This document shows, piece by piece, positions 14,049 through 23,190 of a DNA stretch of 24,485 bases; the stretch's first letter is position 1; each line of letters begins with the position of its first letter. The DNA comes from Ignavibacteriaceae bacterium. Lineage in GTDB: Bacteria; Bacteroidota; Ignavibacteria; Ignavibacteriales; Ignavibacteriaceae. Location of the stretch: positions 1 to 24,485 of the forward strand of contig JARLHB010000322.1 in NCBI GenBank assembly GCA_031292465.1, read 5' to 3'. Made by a program: the position numbers and the translations under genes. The notes beneath the pieces were generated by a model that ran no database searches, was not told where the DNA came from, and saw nothing but the letters and a program-made list of their open reading frames with translations.

Positions 14049-17000
14049 GTGAAAGTATCAATTAAGGCCTTATGTGTCCTGTTTACACTTATTATAGGCT
14101 ATGCAACTGCACAAATTCCTTTGAGTGATTCCTGGACCAATGGTTTCTCAAAACCTATCTCCGGCACCGTACGCGTAAGATATGGATTCTTATTAGAATC
14201 AGATTCAGTTTTGACCATCAGGTGCCTGAATAACACGGACTACATAGAATGGGAAACAGGCACAGTGGAACCGGATGTTAGTGGCGATGATGTTACCTTT
14301 GTCTGGGGAGGCGCTTATTCATGCAGTAAATCTCCGGAACCGCGCTCCTTTTCACTGTTCACAAATAACAAATTCCAGTTTTCATTTGCCACCGCTTCAA
14401 GAACCACAGATGACGATTGGAGCATTAAAAATGATTCCGCAGCACTGAGCTTTAAAGTAGTTAAAATTGTACCGAATAACGATGGCAGTAAAGAGTTCTG
14501 GGGATATTTCCTTTTAACGGTTCACAGATCGGAACTTTCTGCAGACAACACCATTAGGATAAAAATTAAGGGGGACGGCTCGGGGAGCAGGCATTGGTAT
14601 TCAACAATGGAACATCCGCTTTCACCCGAAATTAATATATCACAAGAAAAAGTTGTGTACAAAGATGAAAACGGCAAATTGCACCAAAGATTAAAAGTAT
14701 CAATACAAAATTATGCATTATCACAGCCCGTTAAAATATTCTCTGATGGGGACGAAGTGGTTTCGGCTAATTTAAATTTTGGAGTTAATGATTTCTTTAT
14801 AAATTATGATGCGCTTAATTCTTCGGCGCTGAAAAATATTGAGGTTAATATTAATGGCCGGTCAATAAAGAGCCAAATTATGCTTGCCCCTGTAAAGAAG
14901 ATGGCTTTCTATCTTATACCGGAAGCTCATGTCGATATCGGTTATACGGAACTACAAACTGAATGCGAGAAAAAACACTGGCGAAATTTTGATGAAGCAA
15001 TCCGTTTGGCAAAGCAGTCTGTTAATTATCCTGAAGGATCATCCTTTAAATGGAATGTTGAAGTGCTTTGGGCAGTCAGAAGCTATCTTGAAAATTTTCC
15101 AGAAAAGCGCACTCAATTTATTGAAGCAGTAAAAAAAGGCTGGATAAACCTTGATGCCAACTATGGCAATATGCTAACAGGCTTATGCCGTCCGGAAGAG
15201 TTGTACAAACTAAATGAGTACTCCAACCAGCTTCAAAAAGAGACCGGAATTAAAATTGAAAGTGCAATGATTTCTGATGTTCCGGGATATACATGGGGCA
15301 TTGTGCAGTCGCTTGCAGACAACGGAATAAAATATTTTTCAATCGGGCCTAATGCCACCGACCGGCTTGGCGGCACTTTAAATGTTTGGGGTGACAAACC
15401 CTTTTACTGGAAGTCTCCTTCGGGAGAAAAGAAAGTTTTAGCATGGGTAACTAAAAAGGGCTACTCATGGTTTCATAAATGGCGGCTTTCCAATGGAGAT
15501 GTCTCCCCCATTCTGAAATATATAGATGAACTGGATGCGAGTGGTTATCCTTACGATATTGTGCAGCTGCGATACAACATAGGCGGAGATAACGGCTTTC
15601 CAGATTCATTGCTTTCCGGCTTTGTAAAAAACTGGAATGAAAAGCATGAAACGCCAAAGTTTATAATTTCTTCCACAGAGCAAATGTTCAGGGACTTTGA
15701 AAATAAATACGGCAGCCAGATACCGACATATTCGGGCGACTTTACTCCCTTTTGGGAAGACGGCGCGGCTTCCACTGCAAATGAAACTGCTATTAATAGA
15801 AACACTGCAGAACTGTTAACTCAATTGGAAAACATAAATACCATTCAGGGTAAAAGCTATCAGAAACAGGAATTTAATGAAGCATGGAGAAATGTTCTGC
15901 TCTTTTCCGAGCATACCTGGGGCGCATTTAACAGCATATCCGAACCGGATCTTAAATTCGTAAAAGACCAATGGGACGCGAAAAGATCTTATGCGCTGAA
16001 AGCAGACAGTATTGCAAAAAAACTTTATACTGACTTAGCTTTTACAAGTAATTCCGATAAATCAATTATTACAAATGTTAACGTATATAATTCCGCATCG
16101 TGGAATAGGACAGACGTTGTTACTATTCCTTCGTCTATAAAAACTAACGGCGATTGTGTTGTTGATGGGAAAGGCACTAAAATAAATGCACAGCGTTTAA
16201 CCACGGGTGAACTGGTATTTATTGCTAAAGATGTTCCTGCATTGGGTTCAAAAAAATATTTCTTTGCTAACAAGGGATCAAAAAACAAAAAAGGAAAAAT
16301 CAATAACATAGATGATAAACAGACAAATTCAATATCAAATGATTTTTACAAAGTAACTGTTAATAAAGGAACGGGAACATTTAACATAACATACATTAGT
16401 AAAAATCGAGATAACGAACCGGCATATGATAGCCTGAATGCATTCATCCACACCGGGAAAAATGCTTCAAACCCGCAGTCAAACGGGCCTGTTAAAATAT
16501 CTGTTAAAGAGAACAGTGATGTTGAAAAATCACTCATTGTTGAATCTACTGCGCCCGGATGTAATAAATTAACCCGTGAAATAAAGCTTTATAACGGCAT
16601 TGATAAAATAGAAATAAACGATACTATTGATAAGACTAAAAATTATGAGAAAGAAAATTTAAGATTTGCATTCCCTTTTAATATACAGAATCCCGAAACG
16701 CGAATTGATATTGCATGGGCAGTGATCAGGCCTGAGAAAGACCAGTTGGAAGGAGCAAATAAAAATTATTTTACCGTCCAGCGCTGGGTTGACGTTTCGA
16801 ACAGCAATAAGGGAATTACGCTTGCCGCAGTTGATGCACCGTTTATTGAAGTTGGCGGCATGAACGCCGGGAACTGGAATATTAATGAAAGCGAAGAGCG
16901 GTGGGCAACTAAAGCCGAATCATCGTCGCTTATTTATTCATGGGTAATGAACAATTCATGGAATACAAACTACAAAGCTTCACAGGAAGGCGTTACTACA

Positions 17001-17363
17001 TTCAGGTATGCACTACAGCCTCATTCGGAATTTGATTATCTAAAGGCGTACCACTTCGGCATAGAACAGAGCCAGCCATTAATAGCTTTATTTGACGGCC
17101 AGAATCCGGTGGCACCATTTATTAAGTTAGATGAAAATACAAAAATAGTCGTTACGTCAATAAAATCTTCAGCTGACGATAAGTCTGTAATTATTAAATT
17201 TTATAATCCTACAAACGAGTTTTCGTCTACTGAAATAAAATGTCCGGGTAAACCGAGCAATAAGTTTTACTTAAGTAATGGCAAAGAAGAAACCGTTTCA
17301 GAACTACCGGGTAAATTGGAATTGAAACCGTTTGAAGTTAAAATTATAAAGATAGAATATTGA
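14049..17363 (+). CDS. Secreted glycoside hydrolase family 38 (alpha-mannosidase-like)
   Basis: 1104 residues. Start is GTG at 14049, chosen because AGAAGGA (14036-14042) is an SD six bases upstream; the nearby ATG at 14030 is out of frame. A signal peptide covers about residues 1-21 (LCVLFTLIIGYATA) with no lipobox, so periplasmic or secreted. Residues 22-280 form an extra N-terminal beta-rich region. The GH38 catalytic domain begins at about 285: H294 and D296 (AHVDIGYT), nucleophile D410 (ISDVPGYTWG) and H622 (SEHTWGAF) are the expected metal ligands and catalytic residues. The rest is the beta-sandwich part of the family. It would remove alpha-mannose residues from glycans, retaining anomeric configuration. 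There are no SusC/SusD, regulator or other glycosidase genes beside it, so it looks like a lone gene. Substrate specificity is inferred only from family. Confidence 0.92.
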   Translation: MKVSIKALCVLFTLIIGYATAQIPLSDSWTNGFSKPISGTVRVRYGFLLESDSVLTIRCLNNTDYIEWETGTVEPDVSGDDVTFVWGGAYSCSKSPEPRSFSLFTNNKFQFSFATASRTTDDDWSIKNDSAALSFKVVKIVPNNDGSKEFWGYFLLTVHRSELSADNTIRIKIKGDGSGSRHWYSTMEHPLSPEINISQEKVVYKDENGKLHQRLKVSIQNYALSQPVKIFSDGDEVVSANLNFGVNDFFINYDALNSSALKNIEVNINGRSIKSQIMLAPVKKMAFYLIPEAHVDIGYTELQTECEKKHWRNFDEAIRLAKQSVNYPEGSSFKWNVEVLWAVRSYLENFPEKRTQFIEAVKKGWINLDANYGNMLTGLCRPEELYKLNEYSNQLQKETGIKIESAMISDVPGYTWGIVQSLADNGIKYFSIGPNATDRLGGTLNVWGDKPFYWKSPSGEKKVLAWVTKKGYSWFHKWRLSNGDVSPILKYIDELDASGYPYDIVQLRYNIGGDNGFPDSLLSGFVKNWNEKHETPKFIISSTEQMFRDFENKYGSQIPTYSGDFTPFWEDGAASTANETAINRNTAELLTQLENINTIQGKSYQKQEFNEAWRNVLLFSEHTWGAFNSISEPDLKFVKDQWDAKRSYALKADSIAKKLYTDLAFTSNSDKSIITNVNVYNSASWNRTDVVTIPSSIKTNGDCVVDGKGTKINAQRLTTGELVFIAKDVPALGSKKYFFANKGSKNKKGKINNIDDKQTNSISNDFYKVTVNKGTGTFNITYISKNRDNEPAYDSLNAFIHTGKNASNPQSNGPVKISVKENSDVEKSLIVESTAPGCNKLTREIKLYNGIDKIEINDTIDKTKNYEKENLRFAFPFNIQNPETRIDIAWAVIRPEKDQLEGANKNYFTVQRWVDVSNSNKGITLAAVDAPFIEVGGMNAGNWNINESEERWATKAESSSLIYSWVMNNSWNTNYKASQEGVTTFRYALQPHSEFDYLKAYHFGIEQSQPLIALFDGQNPVAPFIKLDENTKIVVTSIKSSADDKSVIIKFYNPTNEFSSTEIKCPGKPSNKFYLSNGKEETVSELPGKLELKPFEVKIIKIEY

Positions 17364-17385
17364 TAACTGTTAATAAAACTAATCT

Positions 17386-17423
17386 AAATTGAAGGAATTT
17401 GATTAATCAAATTCCTTCAATTT
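17386..17423. terminator. 38-bp perfect palindrome, probable bidirectional terminator
   Basis: Arms of 19 bases, from AAATTGAAGG to CCTTCAATTT, are perfectly complementary with no separating loop. It begins 22 bases after the mannosidase stop and lies between convergent genes. The T-tract after it is weak on both strands, so termination is inferred mainly from position and stem strength. Confidence 0.65.
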
Positions 17424-17589
17424 AACCGACTTAATTTAGAGCAATAGTTATATTTTCTGTACACTGATAATGTTTATACATCATTTATAGGTGAACTTAT
17501 TGTTACCAAACGCAGTCCTAATATATTACAGTCTGCGACCCTGATATAATTTTAAAAACAAATAATCCATTAAGAATACGGGGTTTGTT

Positions 17590-17667
17590 TTATAGCTTCC
17601 TTTCCTGGAAATCCTCAAAATTATTTTTATATAAGTCATCTTCATTTACAATTAGAATTTTATTCAG
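17590..17667 (-). pseudogene. Truncated receiver-domain (response regulator) remnant
   Basis: Directly overlapping the kinase stop, the minus strand encodes NKILIVNEDDLYKNNF followed by EDFQERKL and a stop. This reads as the first beta strand and acidic pocket of a receiver domain (compare KILIVEDD), cut off after about 25 residues. The only possible start is CTG at 17667-17665; no ATG exists. A kinase followed by its regulator is the usual order, so this looks like a lost partner gene. The match is short and could be chance. Confidence 0.45.
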
Positions 17668-20113
17668 TTTTTACCTCAGCAATTGTTTTGTCGAAAATAA
17701 TTCTAAATGTTGACCCTTTATTTTTTTCGCTTTCAACTTCAATTAAAGCATTGTTTATTTTACAATAATTTTTTACCAGTGCTAATCCAAGCCCGTTCCC
17801 TTCATAACTTCTTGTATAACCCTGCTCTTCCTGAACAAAAGTATCAAATATTTTAGTTAGAAATTCTTTGCTTATTCCTATGCCGGTATCTTTTATTTCG
17901 ACTATAATATTACCTGTTCTGTTTTTTTCTAAAAGTATTTCCACTTTGCCAGTTTTTGTGTACTTAATTGCATTTCCTATTAAATTGGTAAAAATCTGCG
18001 TTATACTGTATTCATCAGCAACAACTTTCGTCTCATTAATTTCACATTTATAAATTAGTTCTAATCCTTTTATTTTTGCGGAAAGCTTATGCTCCTGATA
18101 CAATTGATTAAGTATCTCTATATTCAGGTCAACCATTACAAAATGCGCTTTATAGCTGCCGGTTTGCAACTCTGAAATATTAAGTATCAAACCTACTGTT
18201 CTAATAATCCTTTTTGAAGCCGTACCAATATCATCAAAACAATCACGGACGTGGGAATCCATTTTTTTACCAAAAGATTCATTAAGGTAATCAACATTCC
18301 CGACTATTGCATTGAGAGGGGTTCTTATCTCATGTGACATTTGTGCAAGAAATTCTGATTTTAATTTATCTGATTGTTCTGCGCTCTCTTTTGCAGCAAT
18401 AAGTTCCACTTCTGCCCGTTTTCGTTCAGTAATTTCGCGTGCAATACCCTGGAGCCCGACAATTTCTTTATTCTTATAATAAGGCGCTGAAAGAACTTCT
18501 ATAAAATGCACAATTCCATCTTTCCCTTTTACTTCAAATTCTGCAACCTCTTTTTTACTTTCACCATTTATTATAGCCTCTATTGTGTTCTTATGATACG
18601 GCAGGTACCTTCGGGGTACAATATCCCAAATATTCATAGAAAGGAATTCTGCTTCTGTATATTTTAGGTTATCACACATAGATTTATTTACAGATATAAA
18701 GTTATCAGATAAATCCACAATATAAATTCCATCTGGACTTTGTGTTACCAGAGTTCGGTATTTCGACTCACTTTCATGCAGGGCATCTTCCGCCCGCTTT
18801 CGTTCAGTAATATCCCGAACAATTCCACTCATGCAGGTAAGTTGCAGCCCATAGCTAATTATAGACGGCCTGACAAGCAGAAATACTTTAGATCCATCTG
18901 CGCTTATTATTGGCACTTCCACCTCATTCATACTTTCTCCTGATTGTATTTCCCTTTCAAAATTCTTCATGGTTTTTTTTCTTGCCGATGGTTCGATAAA
19001 TTCTGCAAAGTTTTTATTCAGTAATTTATCATAGCTATCGTATCCATGAATATGTGCAAGTGCATTGTTAGCAAATAGAATAGTGCCGTTTTCATCTGAT
19101 ATAAAGATTCCTTCATTCATATTATCAATCAGATTCCGGTATTTATTTTCACTCGCGCGAAGTGAGTCTTCAGCAATTTTATGCTCTGTAATATCCCGGA
19201 TAACCATATTAGTCCGGGCAAGGCCTTCCTGGTTCTTGAAAATAGCTGATGAAATCTCCACAGGAAAGTGTGTTCCATCTTTCCGTATAAATATTAATTC
19301 ACCACGTACTTTCCCTTTCAATGCCCGCTCCGATAACACAGCGATTGCATGGGGATCCGTCATATCCATAACACCTGGCCGGCCTAATCTTATAAGTTCA
19401 TTTTCAGAATATCCAAATAAATTACATGCTGCCTGATTTGCTGATAGTATTTTCCCTTCTGTATCCGTTAACAATATAGCATCCATGCTGTTTTCATAAA
19501 ACAAACGGTATTTAATTTCACCGGCTTTTATAGTTTCAATATTCCTGAAATTTACTTCCTGATCCCATAAAATCTTGCCAATCAGAACGGTAGCTAAAGG
19601 ATAGCTGATAATTACAGCGGCCCCGACTTTCAGGATTACAGAAATTGCAGTTGTAAACGGTAGGGAAAACATCATGATAAGCATTGCAATATGGACAGCT
19701 AATCCGAAATACAATAACCTGCGAACTGTTATTTCTTCATTCTTCTTCTTTTTCTGATAATAGAAAATTGTTCCAATTATGACAGAAGAAATAACAACCA
19801 ATATTCCCGGAACTATCCCCGGGCCGCCCTGAATTATACGAAAAATTATTGCTGTTAATCCGGCCATTACTCCGGACAATGGCCCGAAAAACAAAGCAGC
19901 TAAACTTATAACGACAGAACGTCCGTCAAAGATTAGTCCTTCGCTAAAAACCACCGGGTGTGCCATACCAACTATAGCAACGCTTCCGAAAAGAAATCCT
20001 TGTACAATAAGGCCTGTTAGGGTAGTCCGGGGAAATCTTTTATATAAGAAACCGGAGACAACACTTAAAGCAATTAATAACGATAGATTATAAACAAGCT
20101 CAACGAAGATCAT
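17660..20113 (-). CDS. Membrane sensor histidine kinase: 5TM-LYT, three PAS, HisKA, HATPase
   Basis: 817 residues. The N-terminus is a 5TM-5TMR_LYT-type membrane sensor (about 1-180) with the characteristic IFDGRSVVISLAALFFGPLSG and RIIQGGPGI segments. Three PAS/PAC units follow (about 200-315, 322-440, 448-568), each ended by an ITE(H/R)K-type linker; the linkers are near repeats of one another, also at DNA level around 18415-18435 and 18793-18815. HisKA has phosphoacceptor H594 (QMSHEIRTPLNAIVG). The HATPase domain shows NLIGNAIKYT, KDTGIGIS and GNGLGLALV. No receiver domain is fused. The expected partner gene downstream seems reduced to a stub (17590-17667), so the kinase may be orphaned or signal to a distant regulator. 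The ATG at 20113 has a modest SD (GGGATAAG). The signal is unknown; LYT sensors often respond to cell-envelope or small-molecule cues. Confidence 0.93.
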   Translation of the reverse strand: MIFVELVYNLSLLIALSVVSGFLYKRFPRTTLTGLIVQGFLFGSVAIVGMAHPVVFSEGLIFDGRSVVISLAALFFGPLSGVMAGLTAIIFRIIQGGPGIVPGILVVISSVIIGTIFYYQKKKKNEEITVRRLLYFGLAVHIAMLIMMFSLPFTTAISVILKVGAAVIISYPLATVLIGKILWDQEVNFRNIETIKAGEIKYRLFYENSMDAILLTDTEGKILSANQAACNLFGYSENELIRLGRPGVMDMTDPHAIAVLSERALKGKVRGELIFIRKDGTHFPVEISSAIFKNQEGLARTNMVIRDITEHKIAEDSLRASENKYRNLIDNMNEGIFISDENGTILFANNALAHIHGYDSYDKLLNKNFAEFIEPSARKKTMKNFEREIQSGESMNEVEVPIISADGSKVFLLVRPSIISYGLQLTCMSGIVRDITERKRAEDALHESESKYRTLVTQSPDGIYIVDLSDNFISVNKSMCDNLKYTEAEFLSMNIWDIVPRRYLPYHKNTIEAIINGESKKEVAEFEVKGKDGIVHFIEVLSAPYYKNKEIVGLQGIAREITERKRAEVELIAAKESAEQSDKLKSEFLAQMSHEIRTPLNAIVGNVDYLNESFGKKMDSHVRDCFDDIGTASKRIIRTVGLILNISELQTGSYKAHFVMVDLNIEILNQLYQEHKLSAKIKGLELIYKCEINETKVVADEYSITQIFTNLIGNAIKYTKTGKVEILLEKNRTGNIIVEIKDTGIGISKEFLTKIFDTFVQEEQGYTRSYEGNGLGLALVKNYCKINNALIEVESEKNKGSTFRIIFDKTIAEVKTE

Positions 20114-20912
20114 ACATCTTATCCCATATTTTTTTGAAGCGACTCTACATAAAAGGCTCTTCAGTTAATTTAGGAATTCTACAAACTATATGGAGAATAT
20201 CATTCTTATCAATTTGATTTTTCAGTAAACTCCTTATAGATACATACAATTTTCCGAACGTATTTTAATATTTCGTATTATAACATCTAAAAAAAAGTTT
20301 TGTTGGTCTTGCAAATATTTTTTCAACATCCCTTATTTCAACTTTTTTACATAGCTATTCCAATTCCAAATAACATCTGATGTTAGGATGTAAATATTCA
20401 GAGAGAAAATCAATAGGGCGAAGGGATGAAAAAAGGATTACACCTTTTGGACGAGTTTTTACTGTTTAAATAACAAGCCTTCCAATCTGAAAGTTCAAAA
20501 TAAATTATTAAGCCTTTAATGTTCTTAAAGCCGGTTTACTATACGGAATAAAAACAGATTATAAATTTGTTAATAAATAATTTTAATTGGTACAAGTATA
20601 TTATTTTATAACCTGTTAACAATGTTTCTTATAGTTTATAAAAAATATTTTTGCTAATTAAAATTGTACAAGGATATTAAAACAATAATTTGAGTAATAC
20701 GACGGTTAACTATTCGTTCTTTCGTCATCTTGATACTTATGCTTTTTCCCGCGTCAGGCACAAGTAATTGCTGTGGAAGAATGGATTTCATCATTCAATT
20801 TGTAATTTTAGTATCGTAAAACAATGCTTCTATTTAATTGTTGAGCTAAATTTATATACATGATAGAAATTAAAAAGGCAATCATAATATTTACATATTA
20901 AAGGATAGGATT
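20114..20912. other. 800-base gene-free region between kinase and aldo/keto reductase
   Basis: Very AT-rich and without a convincing gene. It contains a perfect 15-base palindrome at 20371-20385, a 15-codon frame with a good SD (GCGAAGGG then ATG at 20426, stop at 20471-20473), and two similar motifs TTGGTACAAGTATATTA (20587-20603) and TTGTACAAGGATATTA (20664-20679). The regulatory regions of both flanking divergent genes must lie here; no clear promoter could be assigned. Confidence 0.4.
20371..20385. promoter_or_regulatory. Perfect palindrome TAACATCTGATGTTA, possible operator
   Basis: Seven-base arms TAACATC/GATGTTA around a single T. It lies 258 bases upstream of the kinase start and 528 bases upstream of the reductase start. 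Such a site fits a dimeric regulator, but no second copy was found in the window and no promoter is placed next to it. Confidence 0.3.
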
Positions 20913-21908
20913 ATGAGTTTAAATAAGCGAAAACTTGGCAGCCAGGGATTAGAGGTTCCTGCAATCGGACTTGGCTGCATGGGCATGAGCCAGTCTTATG
21001 GCCCGGCGGATGAAAGAGAATCTGTAGCCACACTGCACCGCGCTATAGAACTTGGATGCAACTTTTTTGATACGGCTCAGGTATATGGCCCGTTTACTAA
21101 CGAAGCCCTTCTTGGCAAAGCGCTTAAGGGCCGCCGTAACGAGGTGATAATAGCCACTAAATTCGGCTTTCGTATTGAAAATGGGAAACAAGTAGGCACC
21201 GAAAGGAACAGCCGGCCTGAAAATATACGCAATGCCGTAGAAGGCTCATTACAAAGGCTGGGCACCGATTATATAGACTTGCTCTACCAACATCGTATCG
21301 ATCCTGCTGTACCGATTGAAGACGTGGCAGGCACTGTAGGCGATCTGGTGAAAGAAGGTAAAGTAAAATATTTCGGCCTCTCTGAAGCCGGTATTGTAAA
21401 CATACGCAGGGCACATGCTGTTTATCCTGTTACGGCATTGCAAAGTGAATACTCATTATGGGAACGTAATCTTGAGCCTGAAATAATACCGGTTCTGCGC
21501 GAGCTTGGTATTGGCCTTGTGCCATTCAGCCCTCTTGGCCGGGGTTTCCTGACCGGTGAAGTAAAACGGGCGGAAGAATATCCGGAGAATGATTTTCGGC
21601 ATAATGATCCGCGCTACCAGGGAGAGAATTACGATGAAAATGTAAAAGCCGCGCATATTGTACGTGAAATTGCTGCTGTAAAGCATGTGATGCCCGGGCA
21701 GATTGCACTTGCCTGGCTGCTGCACAAAGGAAATGACATCGTTCCGATACCCGGCACTAAGCGCCGTAAATATCTTGAAGAAAATATTGCCGCTGCAGAC
21801 ATCCAGATTGACCCCGCACAAATGAGGGCACTGGACGAAGCAATGGCGCCGGAAAAAGTTTCGGGTAAGCGTTACGCTGATTGGATGATGTCAACGATTG
21901 ACCGATAG
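20913..21908 (+). CDS. Aldo/keto reductase (AKR13-like, NADPH-dependent)
   Basis: 331 residues, a soluble TIM-barrel oxidoreductase that reduces aldehydes or ketones with NADPH. The catalytic tetrad is complete: D53 (NFFDTAQVYG), Y58, K83 (IATKFGF) and H127 (LLYQHRID). The cofactor part near the end has VPIPGTKRRKYLEEN. Start is ATG at 20913 with AAAGGATAGGA just upstream as SD. Base composition is visibly richer in G and C than the neighbours (for example 28 of 60 bases in 21121-21180 against 16 of 60 in 16321-16380), which suggests a different origin or expression class. It is followed by a strong terminator and faces a second aldo/keto reductase. The natural substrate cannot be told; many relatives are broad-range detoxification enzymes. 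Confidence 0.93.
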   Translation: MSLNKRKLGSQGLEVPAIGLGCMGMSQSYGPADERESVATLHRAIELGCNFFDTAQVYGPFTNEALLGKALKGRRNEVIIATKFGFRIENGKQVGTERNSRPENIRNAVEGSLQRLGTDYIDLLYQHRIDPAVPIEDVAGTVGDLVKEGKVKYFGLSEAGIVNIRRAHAVYPVTALQSEYSLWERNLEPEIIPVLRELGIGLVPFSPLGRGFLTGEVKRAEEYPENDFRHNDPRYQGENYDENVKAAHIVREIAAVKHVMPGQIALAWLLHKGNDIVPIPGTKRRKYLEENIAAADIQIDPAQMRALDEAMAPEKVSGKRYADWMMSTIDR

Positions 21909-21962
21909 AGACAAGTATAAACAGGCTACTATGAAGTAAAGCATCCCGAATTATTTCTTATT

Positions 21963-21993
21963 GAGGGCGCCTGAAAAGGGCGCCCTCTTTTTT
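21963..21993 (+). terminator. Strong rho-independent terminator after the AKR13-like gene
   Basis: A 9-base GC-rich stem GAGGGCGCC/GGCGCCCTC with a 7-base loop is followed by six T. It lies 55 bases after the stop codon. Only the plus strand has the T-tract. Confidence 0.9.
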
Positions 21994-22049
21994 ATCTGGT
22001 AATTTTTCTGCTGCCGGTAATTTTAATATTTTTTTAGTTTCCGGCTTAA

Positions 22050-23060
22050 TCAGCTTAAAATATTTTCAATTTCATAAAGCTCATCAACATTAAATGCAGT
22101 ATTATTCAAAGAGGCTAAATTATCTTTTACCTGTTCGGGACTGCTTGCGCCAACTAAAACCGATGTAACCCTTTTATCTTTAAGCAGCCAGGCAATAGCC
22201 ATCTGCGCCAGGGACTGGTTCCTTTGTATTGCAAGCTGATTAAGCTTACGCACCTTATTAATCTTTTCTTCCGTTATATCTTTAACCTGTAAAGCTCCAG
22301 TCTCTTTTGCCGCGCGCGAACCGGCCGGAATTCCATTTAAATATTTATCTGTTAATAAGCCCTGCGCAAGCGGTGAAAAAGCTATAAGCCCTGTGCCGGA
22401 GCTTTCCAATACATCAAGCAGGCCGCCTTCCACCCAGCGCTCGAACATGGAATATTTTGCCTGGTGTATAAGGCATGGTATGCCTGCATCTTTTAAAATA
22501 TTTATTGCGCTGCCCGCCCCTTCCTTACGGTAATTTGATATGCCTACATATAATGCTTTACCCTGCTGATATGCGGAAGTAAGAGCGCTCATAGTTTCTT
22601 CAAGCGGAGTTTCAGGATCAGGACGGTGAGAGTAGAATATATCCACATAATCCAGCCTCATTCTTTTAAGGCTCTGGTCTAAGCTGGCAATAAGGTATTT
22701 TCTGCTGCCCCAGTCACCGTACGGGCCGGGCCACATAGTGTATCCGGCTTTGGTTGAAATGATTAATTCATCCCTGTAGCCTTTGAAGTCCTGTTTAAGT
22801 ATTCTCCCGAAATTCTCTTCTGCAGAGCCTGCAGGCGGGCCGTAATTATTTGCAAGGTCAAAATGAGTAATACCGTTGTCGAAGGCAGTCCATAATATTT
22901 TTCTCATATTTTCATATACGTCAACCCCGCCGAAGTTATGCCATAAGCCTATAGAAATAGCAGGCAGTTGGAGTCCGCTTTTTCCGCAGCGATTGTATTT
23001 AATTCTGTTGTAACGATCAGGTGAAAATTGTTTATCGTTAATACTCATTGATATTCCCAT
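22050..23060 (-). CDS. yghZ: Aldo/keto reductase, YghZ-like (AKR14, L-glyceraldehyde 3-phosphate reductase type)
   Basis: 336 residues. Catalytic tetrad D68 (THFDLANNYG), Y73, K104 (ISTKAGY) and H145 (FYSHRPDP). The stretches GSAEENFGRIL and WPGPYGDWGSRKYL are characteristic of the YghZ/Kv-beta-like branch, whose E. coli member reduces L-glyceraldehyde 3-phosphate and methylglyoxal with NADPH. The start could be 23060 or the second ATG at 23048; GGGAA upstream of the latter is a possible SD. It is convergent with the other aldo/keto reductase, 141 bases apart, so they are not an operon, but both fit carbonyl detoxification. A palindrome overlapping a perfect TATAAT lies just upstream (23084-23098), hinting at repression. 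Confidence 0.9.
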   Translation of the reverse strand: MGISMSINDKQFSPDRYNRIKYNRCGKSGLQLPAISIGLWHNFGGVDVYENMRKILWTAFDNGITHFDLANNYGPPAGSAEENFGRILKQDFKGYRDELIISTKAGYTMWPGPYGDWGSRKYLIASLDQSLKRMRLDYVDIFYSHRPDPETPLEETMSALTSAYQQGKALYVGISNYRKEGAGSAINILKDAGIPCLIHQAKYSMFERWVEGGLLDVLESSGTGLIAFSPLAQGLLTDKYLNGIPAGSRAAKETGALQVKDITEEKINKVRKLNQLAIQRNQSLAQMAIAWLLKDKRVTSVLVGASSPEQVKDNLASLNNTAFNVDELYEIENILS

Positions 23061-23083
23061 TTATTTATCAGTATATAATATCA

Positions 23084-23098
23084 TGTAATTATATTACA
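23084..23098 (-). promoter_or_regulatory. Palindrome TGTAAT-N3-ATTACA overlapping a TATAAT -10 box
   Basis: Perfect 6-base arms. On the minus strand its middle spells TATAAT (23093-23088), which would give a start near 23081, about 20 bases before the reductase ATG. No good -35 is present. A regulator bound here would block RNA polymerase. Confidence 0.45.
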
Positions 23099-23190
23099 AA
23101 TGAAATATATTAGATTAAAAATATTTACACTAACAATGATGCTCTATTGTATCATAAAACGAAATATAAATTATTTTTAACATAAAAGTT

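Noticed and set aside
20587..20679. Two TTG(G)TACAAG-ATATTA direct repeats
   Set aside because: Short, AT-rich, and about 77 bases apart; not enough to call an operator or iteron array.
20757..20771. GGCAC...TTGC sigma-54-like site upstream of the AKR13-like gene
   Set aside because: The bases match well but GG and GC are 11 apart instead of the required 10.
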